This document shows, piece after piece, positions 55,486 through 64,000 of a stretch of DNA of 64,000 bases. The stretch's first letter is position 1, and each line of letters begins with the position of its first letter. The notes below the pieces were generated by a model. It saw only the letters and a program-made list of their open reading frames with translations. It was not told the origin of the DNA and searched no databases. This DNA is from Photobacterium malacitanum (GTDB taxonomy: Bacteria > Pseudomonadota > Gammaproteobacteria > Enterobacterales > Vibrionaceae): NCBI RefSeq assembly GCF_900185615.1, contig NZ_FYAK01000005.1, forward strand, positions 62,001 to 126,000, written 5' to 3'. Position numbers and translations under genes: made by a program.

Positions 55486-57372
55486 TTATAGTACCAAACG
55501 ACGGATGTCTGATAGACAACCATTTAGGTAAGTAATGAAACGTGCACCTTCTGCACCATCAATCACACGGTGATCGTATGACAGTGATAATGGCAGTTGT
55601 AGACGCGGTTCAAACTCTTTACCGTTCCATACTGGCTTCATTTCAGACTTAGATACACCAAGGATACCTACTTCTGGTGCATTCACGATTGGCGTGAACG
55701 CAGTACCACCTAAGCCACCTAGGCTTGAGATAGTGAAACAGCCGCCTTGCATATCAGATGCCGTTAGCTTACCAGCACGTGCTTTCTTAGAAATAGCCAT
55801 TAGCTCTTCTGAAAGCTCGTAGATACCTTTCTTGTTCACATCTTTAAATACAGGAACAACTAGGCCGTTTGGCGTATCTACTGCGATACCGATGTTGACG
55901 TATTTCTTCAGAATCAAGCTCTCGCCATCGTCAGATAGAGAAGAGTTGAATGAAGGGAATGCTTCCAGTGCTTTAGCAGCCGCTTTCATGATGAACACAA
56001 GTGGTGTGATCTTCATGCCGGTATCTTTCTTCGCTTCGATAGCATTCTGCTCTTTACGGAATGCTTCAAGTGCTGTGATATCTGCGTTATCCCACTGTGT
56101 AACGTGAGGGATCATTACCCAGTTACGGTGCAGGTTAGCGCCAGAGATCTTCTTAATGCGAGACAGTGGCTTAACTTCTGTGTCACCAAACTTGCTGAAG
56201 TCAACCTTTGGCCAAGGTAGTAGACCAAGAGCCGCACCGTCACCTTTACCAGAAGCCGATGCTGCAGCACCAGATTCTAAACGCTTAAGTGCTTCTTTAA
56301 CGAAGTTTTGTACGTCTTCTTTAAGAACGCGGTTCTTACGGCCAGTACCTTTAACTTTCGCAAGGTTAACCCCAAACTCACGCGCTAAACGACGAACAAC
56401 AGGTGATGCATGTGCATAATCGTTGTTTTCTTCAAAGTCGCCCGTTGTTGCCGCAGGAGCTGCTTGAGCTGGAGCCGCCGCAGGTGCTGCTACAGGAGCA
56501 GGTGCTGCCGCTTGAGCTACAGGAGCGGCAACCGGTGCTGCGCCAGCAACTTCAAACACCATAATTAGCGAGCCAGTAGAAACCTTATCGCCTTCTGCGA
56601 TCTTGATTTCTTTAACGGTACCAGCGAATGGTGCAGGTACTTCCATAGAAGCTTTGTCACCTTCAACAGTGATTAGCGATTGCTCTTCTTCCACGGTATC
56701 GCCAACAGCGACCATGATTTCAGTCACTTCTACTTCGTCACCACCGATATCTGGCACGTTAACTTCTTTCGCTGCAGATGCCGCAGGCGCCGCTGCAACA
56801 GGTGCTGCCGCTTGAGCAGGAGCCGCTACTGGCGCAGAGCCAGCAACTTCAAAAATCATCACTAATGAACCAGTTGATACTTTATCGCCAACTGCAATTT
56901 TGATTTCTTTTAATACACCAGCAAACGGGGCTGGTACTTCCATTGATGCTTTATCGCCTTCAACAGTAAGTAGTGACTGCTCTTCTTCGATGCTGTCGCC
57001 GATAGCAACCATGATTTCAGTTACTTCAACTTCATCACCGCCGATATCAGGCACGTGTACTTCTTTCAGCTCAGCCGCTGCAGCTGACACAGGCGCGGCA
57101 ACAGGTGCTGCTTCTGCTACAGGTGCTGCTGCCGCTGCGCCTTCAGCTTCAAAGATCATGATCAATGAACCAGTAGATACTGTGTCACCAACCGCGATTT
57201 TAATTTCTTTAACGATACCCGCTTGTGAAGCAGGCACTTCCATTGATGCTTTATCGCCTTCAACAGTGATCAGTGATTGCTCTTCTTCAACCTTGTCGCC
57301 AACGCTAACAAGAATCTCAGTTACTTCAACCTCATCCGCACCGATGTCAGGTACATTAATTTCGATTGCCAT
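55486..57372 (-). CDS. aceF: Dihydrolipoamide acetyltransferase (E2) of pyruvate dehydrogenase
   Basis: AceF is the E2 core of pyruvate dehydrogenase and transfers the acetyl group to CoA. The 628 residues hold three lipoyl domains with lipoylated lysines K41, K141 and K240 (each in EGDKASME), joined by alanine-proline linkers, then a subunit-binding domain ([17 protein letters not shown] near residue 328) and the catalytic domain with [15 protein letters not shown] near residue 599. Three lipoyl domains are as in E. coli. It follows aceE by 12 bp. Confidence 0.97.
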   Translation of the reverse strand: MAIEINVPDIGADEVEVTEILVSVGDKVEEEQSLITVEGDKASMEVPASQAGIVKEIKIAVGDTVSTGSLIMIFEAEGAAAAAPVAEAAPVAAPVSAAAAELKEVHVPDIGGDEVEVTEIMVAIGDSIEEEQSLLTVEGDKASMEVPAPFAGVLKEIKIAVGDKVSTGSLVMIFEVAGSAPVAAPAQAAAPVAAAPAASAAKEVNVPDIGGDEVEVTEIMVAVGDTVEEEQSLITVEGDKASMEVPAPFAGTVKEIKIAEGDKVSTGSLIMVFEVAGAAPVAAPVAQAAAPAPVAAPAAAPAQAAPAATTGDFEENNDYAHASPVVRRLAREFGVNLAKVKGTGRKNRVLKEDVQNFVKEALKRLESGAAASASGKGDGAALGLLPWPKVDFSKFGDTEVKPLSRIKKISGANLHRNWVMIPHVTQWDNADITALEAFRKEQNAIEAKKDTGMKITPLVFIMKAAAKALEAFPSFNSSLSDDGESLILKKYVNIGIAVDTPNGLVVPVFKDVNKKGIYELSEELMAISKKARAGKLTASDMQGGCFTISSLGGLGGTAFTPIVNAPEVGILGVSKSEMKPVWNGKEFEPRLQLPLSLSYDHRVIDGAEGARFITYLNGCLSDIRRLVL

Positions 57373-57384
57373 TATATTTGCCTC

Positions 57385-60051
57385 TTACGCGTATAGCGGG
57401 TTGATCTTGTCTGCGTCAATGTTGAATTTAGCAATTGCATCTACAACTACAGAATTCTCGATGTCACCACGTTTTGCCAATTCAGAAAGTGCAGCAACAA
57501 CAACGTAGCCAGCATTAACTTCAAAGTGACGACGTAGGTTTGCACGGCTGTCTGAACGACCAAAGCCATCAGTACCCAGTACTTTAAATGACTCAGAAGG
57601 CATGAACGCGCGAACTTGTTCTGCGTAGTTCTTCATGTAGTCAGTCGCAGCGATGGCAGGCTCAGAACCCATAACCGTGGTGATGTAAGGTACTTTTTGC
57701 TCTGCTTGTGGGTGTAGCATGTTGTAACGCTCAGCATCTTGACCGTCACGAGTCAATTCGTTGAATGAGGTTACTGAGTAAACATCAGACGCTACGCCGT
57801 AGTCATCACTTAGGATTTGAGCAGCTGCACGGACTTCGTTCATGATAGTACCAGAGCTCATTAACTGAACCTTAGACTTGTTACCCGCGTAAGACTCAAG
57901 CTTGTAGATACCCTTACGAATACCTTCTTCTGCGCCTTCTGGCATAGCAGGCATAGCGTAGTTTTCATTCATTACTGTTAGGTAGTAATAAATGTTCTCT
58001 TGATTTTCACCGTACATGCGACGAATACCGTCTTGCATGATAACCGCTAGCTCATAAGCAAACGTTGGATCGTAAGAGATACAGTTAGGTACAGTGTTAG
58101 CCATGATGTGTGAGTGGCCATCTTCGTGCTGTAGACCTTCACCGTTCAGAGTCGTACGACCTGCAGTAGCACCTAATAGGAAACCACGCGCTTGTTGGTC
58201 ACCAGCCATCCACGCCATGTCGCCAACACGTTGGAAGCCGAACATTGAGTAGTAGATGTAGAATGGAATCATTGGTAGGTTGTTAGTGCTGTATGATGTT
58301 GCAGCAGCAACCCAAGATGCCATTGAACCTAATTCGTTGATACCTTCTTGCAGTACCTGACCTGAGTTTGCTTCTTTGTAGTAAGAAACAACGCCACGGT
58401 CTTCTGGCGTGTAAGTTTGACCCGCTGGGTTGTAGATACCCACTTGACGGAACAGACCTTCCATACCAAAGGTACGTGCTTCATCACAGATGATAGGCAC
58501 GATGTTCTTACCGATATTCTTATCTTTCAATAGAATATTTAGCGTACGAACGTAAGCCATAGTGGTAGAGATTTCACGCTTTTGCTCAACCAATAATGGT
58601 GCGAACTCTTCTAGCTCAGGTACTTTAAATTCTTGAGTGAAGTTAGGGTTACGCTTAGGTGTGTAACCTAGTAGTGCTTCACGACGAGCATGCAAGTAGT
58701 TGTACTCTGCAGAACCTTGTTCAAGTTCTAGGTAAGGCAATGATTTAATTGCTTCGTCAGAGATAAGATCTTGTAGACCTAAACGATCACGTAGATATTG
58801 AACATGAGTCATGTCCATTTTCTTCACGCCGTGAGCAATGTTCTTACCTTCAGCAGCTTCACCCATGCCGTAACCTTTGACAGTTTTAGCAAGAATAACC
58901 GTTGGTTTACCTTGAGTCTCTTTCGCATTAGTAAATGCTGCAAATAGTTTTGATGAATCGTGACCACCACGTTTCAGTTCAAAGATTTGCTCATCCGTCA
59001 TGTCAGCAACCAGTGCTGCAGTCTCAGGGTACTTACCAAAGAAGTGTTCACGTACGTAAGCACCATCTTTAGATTTAAATGTCTGGTAGTCACCATCGAT
59101 AGTTTCGTTCATTAACTGAAGTAACTTACCTGTGGTGTCTTTTGCTAGTAGTGAATCCCAGTTGTTACCCCAGATCACTTTAACCACATTCCAGCCAGCA
59201 CCTTTAAATAGGCCTTCTAGCTCTTGAATGATCTTACCGTTACCCATAACCGGGCCATCTAGACGCTGCAGGTTACAGTTGATAAGGAAACATAGGTTAT
59301 CTAGCTTCTCACGCGCAGCGAAAGAAATCGCACCACGTGATTCTGGCTCATCCATCTCGCCGTCACCTAGGAACGCGTAAACACGTTGCGCTGAAGTGTC
59401 TTTAAGACCACGGCCTTCTAAATATTTAAGGAAACGCGCTTGGTAGATCGCAGAGATAGGACCTAGACCCATAGATACCGTCGGGAACTGCCAGAACTCA
59501 GGCATTAACTTAGGGTGTGGGTATGAAGGGATACCTTTACCATCAACTTCTTGACGGAAGTTATCTAGTTGCTCAGCCGTTAAACGACCTTCAACGAATG
59601 CACGCGAGTAAATACCAGGAGAGATGTGACCTTGGTAATAAACCAAATCGCCGCCATCAACGTCATTAGGTGCGCGGAAGAAGTGGTTAAAACATACTTC
59701 GTAGAAAGCAGAAGCAGACTGGTAAGACGCCATGTGGCCGCCTAGGTCTAAATCTTTCTTCGATGCACGCAATACGATCATGATCGCGTTCCAACGGATG
59801 ATAGAACGGATACGACGCTCTAGCGTAATATCACCTGGGTAAGCAGGTTGCTGCTCTGCAGGGATCGTATTAACGTAATTAGTGTTGATGCCTGTAGCCA
59901 TATCAACACCGTCTAAACGTGCTTTATCCAATACTTTTTCAAGTAGGTACTGGGCGCGTTCAACACCTTCTTCACGGACTACTGACTCAAGCGCTTCTAA
60001 CCAATCTTGAGTTTCCAGTGCATCCACGTCACTCTTCATGACTTCAGACAT
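57385..60051 (-). CDS. aceE: Pyruvate dehydrogenase E1 component
   Basis: AceE decarboxylates pyruvate with thiamine diphosphate and passes the acetyl group to AceF. The ATG at 60051 gives 888 residues (E. coli 887), starting MSEVMKSDVDALETQDW; the open frame extends 79 codons upstream, but that part overlaps pdhR and is not conserved. Signatures include YQGHISPGIYSRAF near residue 143, the TPP motif GDGEMDEPESRG near residue 230, and the C-terminal GTDGFGRSDSR near residue 830. It lies 76 bp downstream of pdhR in the classic pdhR-aceE-aceF-lpdA order. Confidence 0.97.
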   Translation of the reverse strand: MSEVMKSDVDALETQDWLEALESVVREEGVERAQYLLEKVLDKARLDGVDMATGINTNYVNTIPAEQQPAYPGDITLERRIRSIIRWNAIMIVLRASKKDLDLGGHMASYQSASAFYEVCFNHFFRAPNDVDGGDLVYYQGHISPGIYSRAFVEGRLTAEQLDNFRQEVDGKGIPSYPHPKLMPEFWQFPTVSMGLGPISAIYQARFLKYLEGRGLKDTSAQRVYAFLGDGEMDEPESRGAISFAAREKLDNLCFLINCNLQRLDGPVMGNGKIIQELEGLFKGAGWNVVKVIWGNNWDSLLAKDTTGKLLQLMNETIDGDYQTFKSKDGAYVREHFFGKYPETAALVADMTDEQIFELKRGGHDSSKLFAAFTNAKETQGKPTVILAKTVKGYGMGEAAEGKNIAHGVKKMDMTHVQYLRDRLGLQDLISDEAIKSLPYLELEQGSAEYNYLHARREALLGYTPKRNPNFTQEFKVPELEEFAPLLVEQKREISTTMAYVRTLNILLKDKNIGKNIVPIICDEARTFGMEGLFRQVGIYNPAGQTYTPEDRGVVSYYKEANSGQVLQEGINELGSMASWVAAATSYSTNNLPMIPFYIYYSMFGFQRVGDMAWMAGDQQARGFLLGATAGRTTLNGEGLQHEDGHSHIMANTVPNCISYDPTFAYELAVIMQDGIRRMYGENQENIYYYLTVMNENYAMPAMPEGAEEGIRKGIYKLESYAGNKSKVQLMSSGTIMNEVRAAAQILSDDYGVASDVYSVTSFNELTRDGQDAERYNMLHPQAEQKVPYITTVMGSEPAIAATDYMKNYAEQVRAFMPSESFKVLGTDGFGRSDSRANLRRHFEVNAGYVVVAALSELAKRGDIENSVVVDAIAKFNIDADKINPLYA

Positions 60052-60127
60052 GCGATCTATCCTTTCGTTATAATTTACTAAACTAACAATGTCGCGACTT
60101 GCACAGGTCTTTGGCTGATAAAGAACC

Positions 60128-60901
60128 CTAGTCAAGCCCGTCCTTGCGTTGTTGAATTCGACGGAGAGAGCGTTGACGTCTGCTATCTTCTCGCGATAAA
60201 TCCAACAATGTCTCCTCAATGTAAGCCAAATGTGCATGCGATGCTTCACGTGCCTTTTCTGGCCTTCTAGAAACAATCGCCTCCACAATATTGGCTCGAT
60301 GTTGACTCACCTTATCCACCACCTCTTGACGACGATTAAGGTGTTCAAAATTCTGTAATACGTTCTGCTCTAACAAGGGCGCTAAACTGCGAATAATGTG
60401 CAGTAACACCACATTATGCGCTGACTCTGTGACCGCAATAAGATATTGCATCACCGCCGTTGCTTCTGCGGCTACATCGCCTTGCTGCTGAGCTTGCTGA
60501 ATGTGCACATGACAATCTTTAATACGATTGAAATCATCGTCATTACCACGCAGGGCAGCATAATATGCCGCTAATCCCTCTAGCGCATGGCGCGCTTCAA
60601 CTAAATCTAATTGTGTTTCTGGGTGGGCTGCTAATAAATCAAGCAGTGGCTCAGAAAAACTTTTCCATAAATTATCAGTAACAAAGGTACCGCCACCTTG
60701 ACGACGCGTCAGTAAATGTTTGGCTTCTAAGCGTTGAATCGCTTCGCGTACTGATGGTCGAGAAACATCAAATTGTTTTGCCAATTCACGCTCTGGCGGT
60801 AATTGTTGCCCGGGTGATAATGTTCCCTCAACAATCAAACACTCCAGTTCTTGCTCGATAGCATCACAAAGTTTAGGTTGGCGAATGCGTTTATATGTCA
60901 T
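60128..60901 (-). CDS. pdhR: Pyruvate dehydrogenase complex repressor PdhR
   Basis: PdhR is a GntR-family repressor that releases DNA when it binds pyruvate. The 257 residues have an N-terminal winged helix ([22 protein letters not shown] near residues 36-57) and a C-terminal all-helical FCD domain that binds the effector. It is the first gene of the pdhR-aceE-aceF-lpdA operon and its own operator lies upstream. In E. coli the length is 254, so it is complete. Confidence 0.96.
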   Translation of the reverse strand: MTYKRIRQPKLCDAIEQELECLIVEGTLSPGQQLPPERELAKQFDVSRPSVREAIQRLEAKHLLTRRQGGGTFVTDNLWKSFSEPLLDLLAAHPETQLDLVEARHALEGLAAYYAALRGNDDDFNRIKDCHVHIQQAQQQGDVAAEATAVMQYLIAVTESAHNVVLLHIIRSLAPLLEQNVLQNFEHLNRRQEVVDKVSQHRANIVEAIVSRRPEKAREASHAHLAYIEETLLDLSREDSRRQRSLRRIQQRKDGLD

Positions 60902-61221
60902 TATGATGAATGCTTCTTATAATCAATCTGCTTCATAACAAAACTAACAATACGGGTAATTGGTATTACCAATTTGCTGACGTGGAAAGTTTACAGAAAT
61001 AATCTCAAAAGTCCACATTCAACTTGATTGAAATCATAGAACCAGAATCACTTAACAAAAAATACACATCAAAACCAACCAATACCAACATTTACCACCC
61101 AATAAAACTACAGTTAGTCGCTACACGCACCCAATATGCCACCATGACCAATGCGATATTTGCGCTTTTTATCAATAATATAGCCCGTCATTAATAATAA
61201 ATAATCGCTCATCGCTGGCTT
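60902..61221. promoter_or_regulatory. pdhR upstream region
   Basis: This 320-bp spacer has the PdhR operator and AT-rich promoter DNA for the pdhR operon; the rest, up to the end of ampD, shows nothing I can name. Confidence 0.55.
60958..60974. promoter_or_regulatory. PdhR operator
   Basis: AATTGGTATTACCAATT is a perfect 17-bp palindrome that matches the PdhR consensus AATTGGTNNNACCAATT in full. It lies 57 bp upstream of pdhR and implies autoregulation of the whole operon by pyruvate. Confidence 0.9.
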
Positions 61222-61767
61222 TTATAGCTGTTTTTTATAGTAAGACCAGTCAAACACCAATCCAGGATCTGTTTTACGTCCAGGTGCAATAAATTCATGC
61301 CCGGTAACTCGCTGACGAGTGATCGCTGGATAGTGCTGCATAATTTTTTGGCTAAGGGGGGTTAGAGTTTCATACTGGCTGGCAGTGAAAGGTAAATAGT
61401 CACAGCCTTCAAGCTCAATTCCAATTGAATAGTCGTTACATTTGTCCCGTCCTTCAAAGCAAGAAACACCCGCATGCCATGCGCGCGCATTAAACGGCAC
61501 GAACTGAATAATACTGCCATCACGGCGGATCAGGCAGTGAGCTGAGACTCGAAACTGATGAATTAATGCGAAATAAGCATGTTCGTTAGGATCAAGCTGA
61601 CCGGTAAATAACTGCTCAATGTAAGGTCCGCCAAATTCACCCGGTGGCAAACTAATGTTATGCACCACCAGCAAAGACACCTCATCATCAGGGCGCGCAT
61701 CACAAAAGGGGGATGGCACGCGCTTTACGTTATCAAGCCAATGGTCGCTGTTAATGGTTAAAGTCAT
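61222..61767 (-). CDS. ampD: 1,6-anhydro-N-acetylmuramyl-L-alanine amidase AmpD
   Basis: AmpD cleaves the peptide from anhydromuropeptides in cytoplasmic cell-wall recycling and so keeps beta-lactamase induction low in bacteria with AmpR. The 181 residues have the zinc ligands H36 (LLVVHNISLPPGEFGG), H157 (VTGHEF) and D167 (KTDPG), as in the E. coli family. It lies divergent from nadC, as in E. coli, though here a repeat-filled spacer of 616 bp separates them. There is no ampE gene next to it on the downstream side; pdhR follows instead. Confidence 0.95.
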   Translation of the reverse strand: MTLTINSDHWLDNVKRVPSPFCDARPDDEVSLLVVHNISLPPGEFGGPYIEQLFTGQLDPNEHAYFALIHQFRVSAHCLIRRDGSIIQFVPFNARAWHAGVSCFEGRDKCNDYSIGIELEGCDYLPFTASQYETLTPLSQKIMQHYPAITRQRVTGHEFIAPGRKTDPGLVFDWSYYKKQL

Positions 61768-61791
61768 ATCAACCTCAAAGTATAAGGATAG

Positions 61792-61910
61792 GTATCGTGT
61801 ATCGTGTATCGTGTATCGTGTATCGTGTATCGTGTATCGTGTATCGTGTATCGTGTATCGTGTATCGTGTATCGTGTATCGTGTATCGTGTATCGTGTAT
61901 CGTGTATCGT
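61792..61910. repeat. Perfect tandem array of 17 copies of gtatcgt
   Basis: Seventeen uninterrupted 7-bp units cover exactly 119 bp. It starts 25 bp before the ampD start codon, so it lies in or at the ampD promoter and leader. All frames are open through it, which creates false open frames. Confidence 0.97.
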
Positions 61911-61978
61911 AGAAAAAACTAAAACGCCCCCCCTGTAAAGAGCCACAGAAAAAAAGATCCCATACGCCCCCTACTTTC

Positions 61979-62308
61979 CCTCACAACTCTTAATCTCGTC
62001 ACTCGCAACTCGCCTCTGCTCCCCCTCACAACTCTTAATCTCGTCACTCGCTACTCGCCTCTGCTCCCCCTTACAACTCTTAATCTCGTCACTCGCAACT
62101 CCCCCCTGCTCCCCTCACAACTCTTAATCTCGCCACTCGCAACTCGCCTCTGCTCCCCTCACAACTCTTAATCTCGTCACTCGCTACTCGCCTCTGCTCC
62201 CCCTTACAACTCTTAACCTCGCCCCTCGCAACTCGCCCCTGCTCCCCTCACAACTCTTAACCTCGTCACTCGCAACTCGCCCCTGCTTTCCCTCGCCCCT
62301 CGAAAACT
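61979..62308. repeat. Seven copies of a 44-45-bp pyrimidine-rich unit
   Basis: The word acaactctt occurs at 61983, 62028, 62073, 62117, 62161, 62206 and 62250, a period of 44 or 45. Each unit is itself made of near-heptamers (ctcgtca, ctcgcaa, ctcgcct, ctgctcc). Copies alternate between ctcgcaa and ctcgcta variants, which suggests duplication of a two-unit block. Confidence 0.93.
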
Positions 62309-62332
62309 GAATCTATTCCCTGTATGCTTTAA

Positions 62333-63280
<948 letters not shown>

Positions 63281-63283
63281 AAC

Positions 63284-63366
63284 ACAGTTTTCGAGAGGCG
63301 AGGTTATTCGTTTTCGAGGAAGAGCAGGTATAGAGGATCGAGGTTATTAGTTTTCGAGGGCCGAGG
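63284..63366. repeat. Purine-rich degenerate repeat after nadC
   Basis: Words such as gttttcgag, gaggcgagg and ggttattagttttcgagg recur. The 18-mer at 63286-63303 is the exact reverse complement of 25410-25427. It begins 6 bp after the nadC stop and is inverted relative to the block before nadC. Confidence 0.8.
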
Positions 63367-63400
63367 AAGCGCTGTTTTTATCTCGCCCCTAACGAGTAAC

Positions 63401-63553
63401 CCGTCATTCCCTACAGTGAATGCCCACGAGGGCGATAGGAAATCTACTTACCGCGCGTTGTAGAGTCATTGAATTTATTAATTTCTTTAAGGCTCAATCA
63501 CGCGGTGAGTAGATCACGGATAGTTTCGTACCTCAACTTCCGAGATGACGGAT
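63401..63553 (-). repeat. Dispersed ~150-bp element, copy B
   Basis: Reverse complement of copy A at 24146-24291, with matching blocks gtgaatgccc, cgagggcgatagg, cgcgttgtag and aggctcaat. It starts with cgtcattcc, a word common at ends of intergenic REP-like elements of marine bacteria. Confidence 0.7.
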
Positions 63554-63560
63554 AATAACC

Positions 63561-63682
63561 TCTCCCTCGCAACTCTTGATCTCGCAACTCTTGATCTCGC
63601 CACTCTAATTCTCGCCCCTACTCTCCCTCGCTACTCTTGATCTCGCTACTCTTGATCTCGCCACTCGCCCCCAGCTCCTTTT
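63561..63682. repeat. Pyrimidine-rich repeat (ctcgcaactcttgat type)
   Basis: The 15-mer ctcgcaactcttgat occurs twice in a row, and ctcgctactcttgat twice further on. It is the same vocabulary as the block before nadC, in the same orientation. Confidence 0.85.
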
Positions 63683-63823
63683 CTGCGCCTTAACTCCCGC
63701 ACTATTTTGCAACTTATGCAACAACTCAATAAATAATTCAAACTCAACCGAGCAATTTTCTAGCCCTTATTCAATCAATACCTTAAGCCTTTTATGCTAT
63801 GTGCCACAGCACTATCCCTTTTG

Positions 63824-63840
63824 ATTCGCACAGTGCGAAT
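63824..63840. promoter_or_regulatory. 17-bp perfect palindrome upstream of pilA
   Basis: attcgcacagtgcgaat is symmetric about its central A and lies 21 bp before the pilA start codon, thus in the leader or core promoter. It could be an operator or an mRNA hairpin that masks translation. Confidence 0.5.
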
Positions 63841-63861
63841 TACACTTTCAAGGAATGGAAA

Positions 63862-64000
63862 ATGAAAAAGCAACAAGGCTTTACCCTTATTGAATTGATG
63901 ATCGTAGTGGCGATCATCGGTGTGTTATCAGCAGTCGCAATTCCAGCTTATAAAAACTACGTAACTAAAAGTGAAGTAGCATCAGCAATGGCAACCATGA
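63862..64000 (+). CDS. pilA: Type IV pilin PilA, N-terminal part, cut by window edge
   Basis: The first 46 codons of a type IVa major pilin. The class III signal MKKQQG is followed by the mature N-terminus [24 protein letters not shown], with the E5 residue needed for assembly (mature FTLIE). Prepilin peptidase PilD would cut after G6 and methylate F1. AAGGAATGG precedes the ATG at 63862. In Vibrio, pilA is followed by pilB, pilC and pilD; these lie beyond the window. The retraction ATPases at 11723-13879 would act on this pilus. Type IVa pilins mediate DNA uptake and attachment. Confidence 0.96.
   Translation, partial: MKKQQGFTLIELMIVVAIIGVLSAVAIPAYKNYVTKSEVASAMATM

Larger units (their letters stand above)
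63281..63861. other. nadC-pilA spacer with three repeat blocks
   Basis: 581 bp without a gene. From left to right it has a purine-rich repeat, copy B of the dispersed element, a pyrimidine-rich repeat, and the pilA promoter region with a 17-bp palindrome. Confidence 0.8.

Noticed and set aside
56900..57508. 202-codon serine/threonine-rich frame antisense to aceF and aceE
   Set aside because: Shadow of the repeated lipoyl-domain DNA on the opposite strand; no start signal.
60052..60288. 79-codon upstream extension of aceE
   Set aside because: It overlaps the pdhR coding end in another frame and is unlike AceE; the ATG at 60051 gives the usual length.
61655..61946. Open frames with 7-residue repeats (YRVSCIV and DTRYTIH)
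   Set aside because: Translation of the gtatcgt array; no start signal and overlap with ampD.
61792..62308. Possible CRISPR array (regular repeats of 7 and 44-45 bp)
   Set aside because: No unique spacers between repeats, no palindromic repeat, and no cas genes; it is tandem repetition.

Overview
The window looks like chromosomal DNA of a marine gammaproteobacterium of the family Vibrionaceae, most likely Photobacterium or a close relative (inference). The support is gene order: tkt-metK-sprT-rsmE-gshB-yqgE-ruvX, pilU/pilT beside yggS-proC-yggT-yggU, rdgB-hemW, trmB/mutY-yggX, dksA-gluQ-pcnB-folK-panB-panC, hpt next to a LitR/HapR/LuxR-type TetR regulator, pdhR-aceE-aceF-lpdA-acnB, and ampD/nadC/pilA. 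A dense array of identical tRNA genes also fits that family.

Layout. 1-4200 is an accessory stretch: the N-terminal part of an iron-dependent alcohol dehydrogenase, two small exported proteins, an AT-rich orphan gene broken by an 8-bp tandem duplication, and an unannotated 27-codon gene with its own promoter, ribosome binding site and terminator. 4200-22900 is conserved housekeeping: transketolase, SAM synthetase (with a met box), the rsmE-gshB-yqgE-ruvX set, twitching ATPases, yggS-proC-yggT-yggU, rdgB-hemW, a short YggN-like protein, glutaminase, trmB, mutY and yggX. 22980-25120 holds 13 tRNA genes (5 Phe, 4 Asn, 4 Thr) in two near-identical arrays with duplicated promoters; a decayed tRNA-Asn and a dispersed repeat lie between them. 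25130-25450 is a perfect 20-copy octamer array and a pyrimidine-rich repeat. 25450-40800 carries mrcB, hrpB, sfsA, dksA, gluQ, pcnB, folK, panB, panC, a yadGH-type ABC exporter, beta-carbonic anhydrase, hpt and the quorum-sensing regulator. 40800-50900 is nutrient uptake: a Fur-boxed ferric iron ABC transporter, glnK-amtB behind a sigma-54 promoter, yacL, and a cdaR-GntP permease-glycerate kinase cluster. 50900-61800 is the pyruvate dehydrogenase / aconitase block with a perfect PdhR operator, then ampD. 61790-64000 alternates short-period repeats with nadC and ends at the start of the type IV pilin gene pilA.

Functional links. The pdhR-aceEF-lpdA set and acnB join glycolysis to the TCA cycle. 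cdaR, the GntP permease and glycerate kinase form a self-contained regulator-uptake-kinase cluster for glycerate or a related sugar acid. glnK-amtB couples ammonium uptake to nitrogen status. fbpABC is iron-regulated. PilT/PilU and the pilin gene belong to one type IV pilus system but sit at distant loci.

The least explained content is noncoding: short tandem arrays of period 7, 8 and 44-45, plus degenerate copies sharing a CTCG/CGAG vocabulary, at five places; a dispersed element of about 150 bp in two inverted copies; and the 27-residue gene. No large defence system, prophage, CRISPR array or transposase gene was seen.
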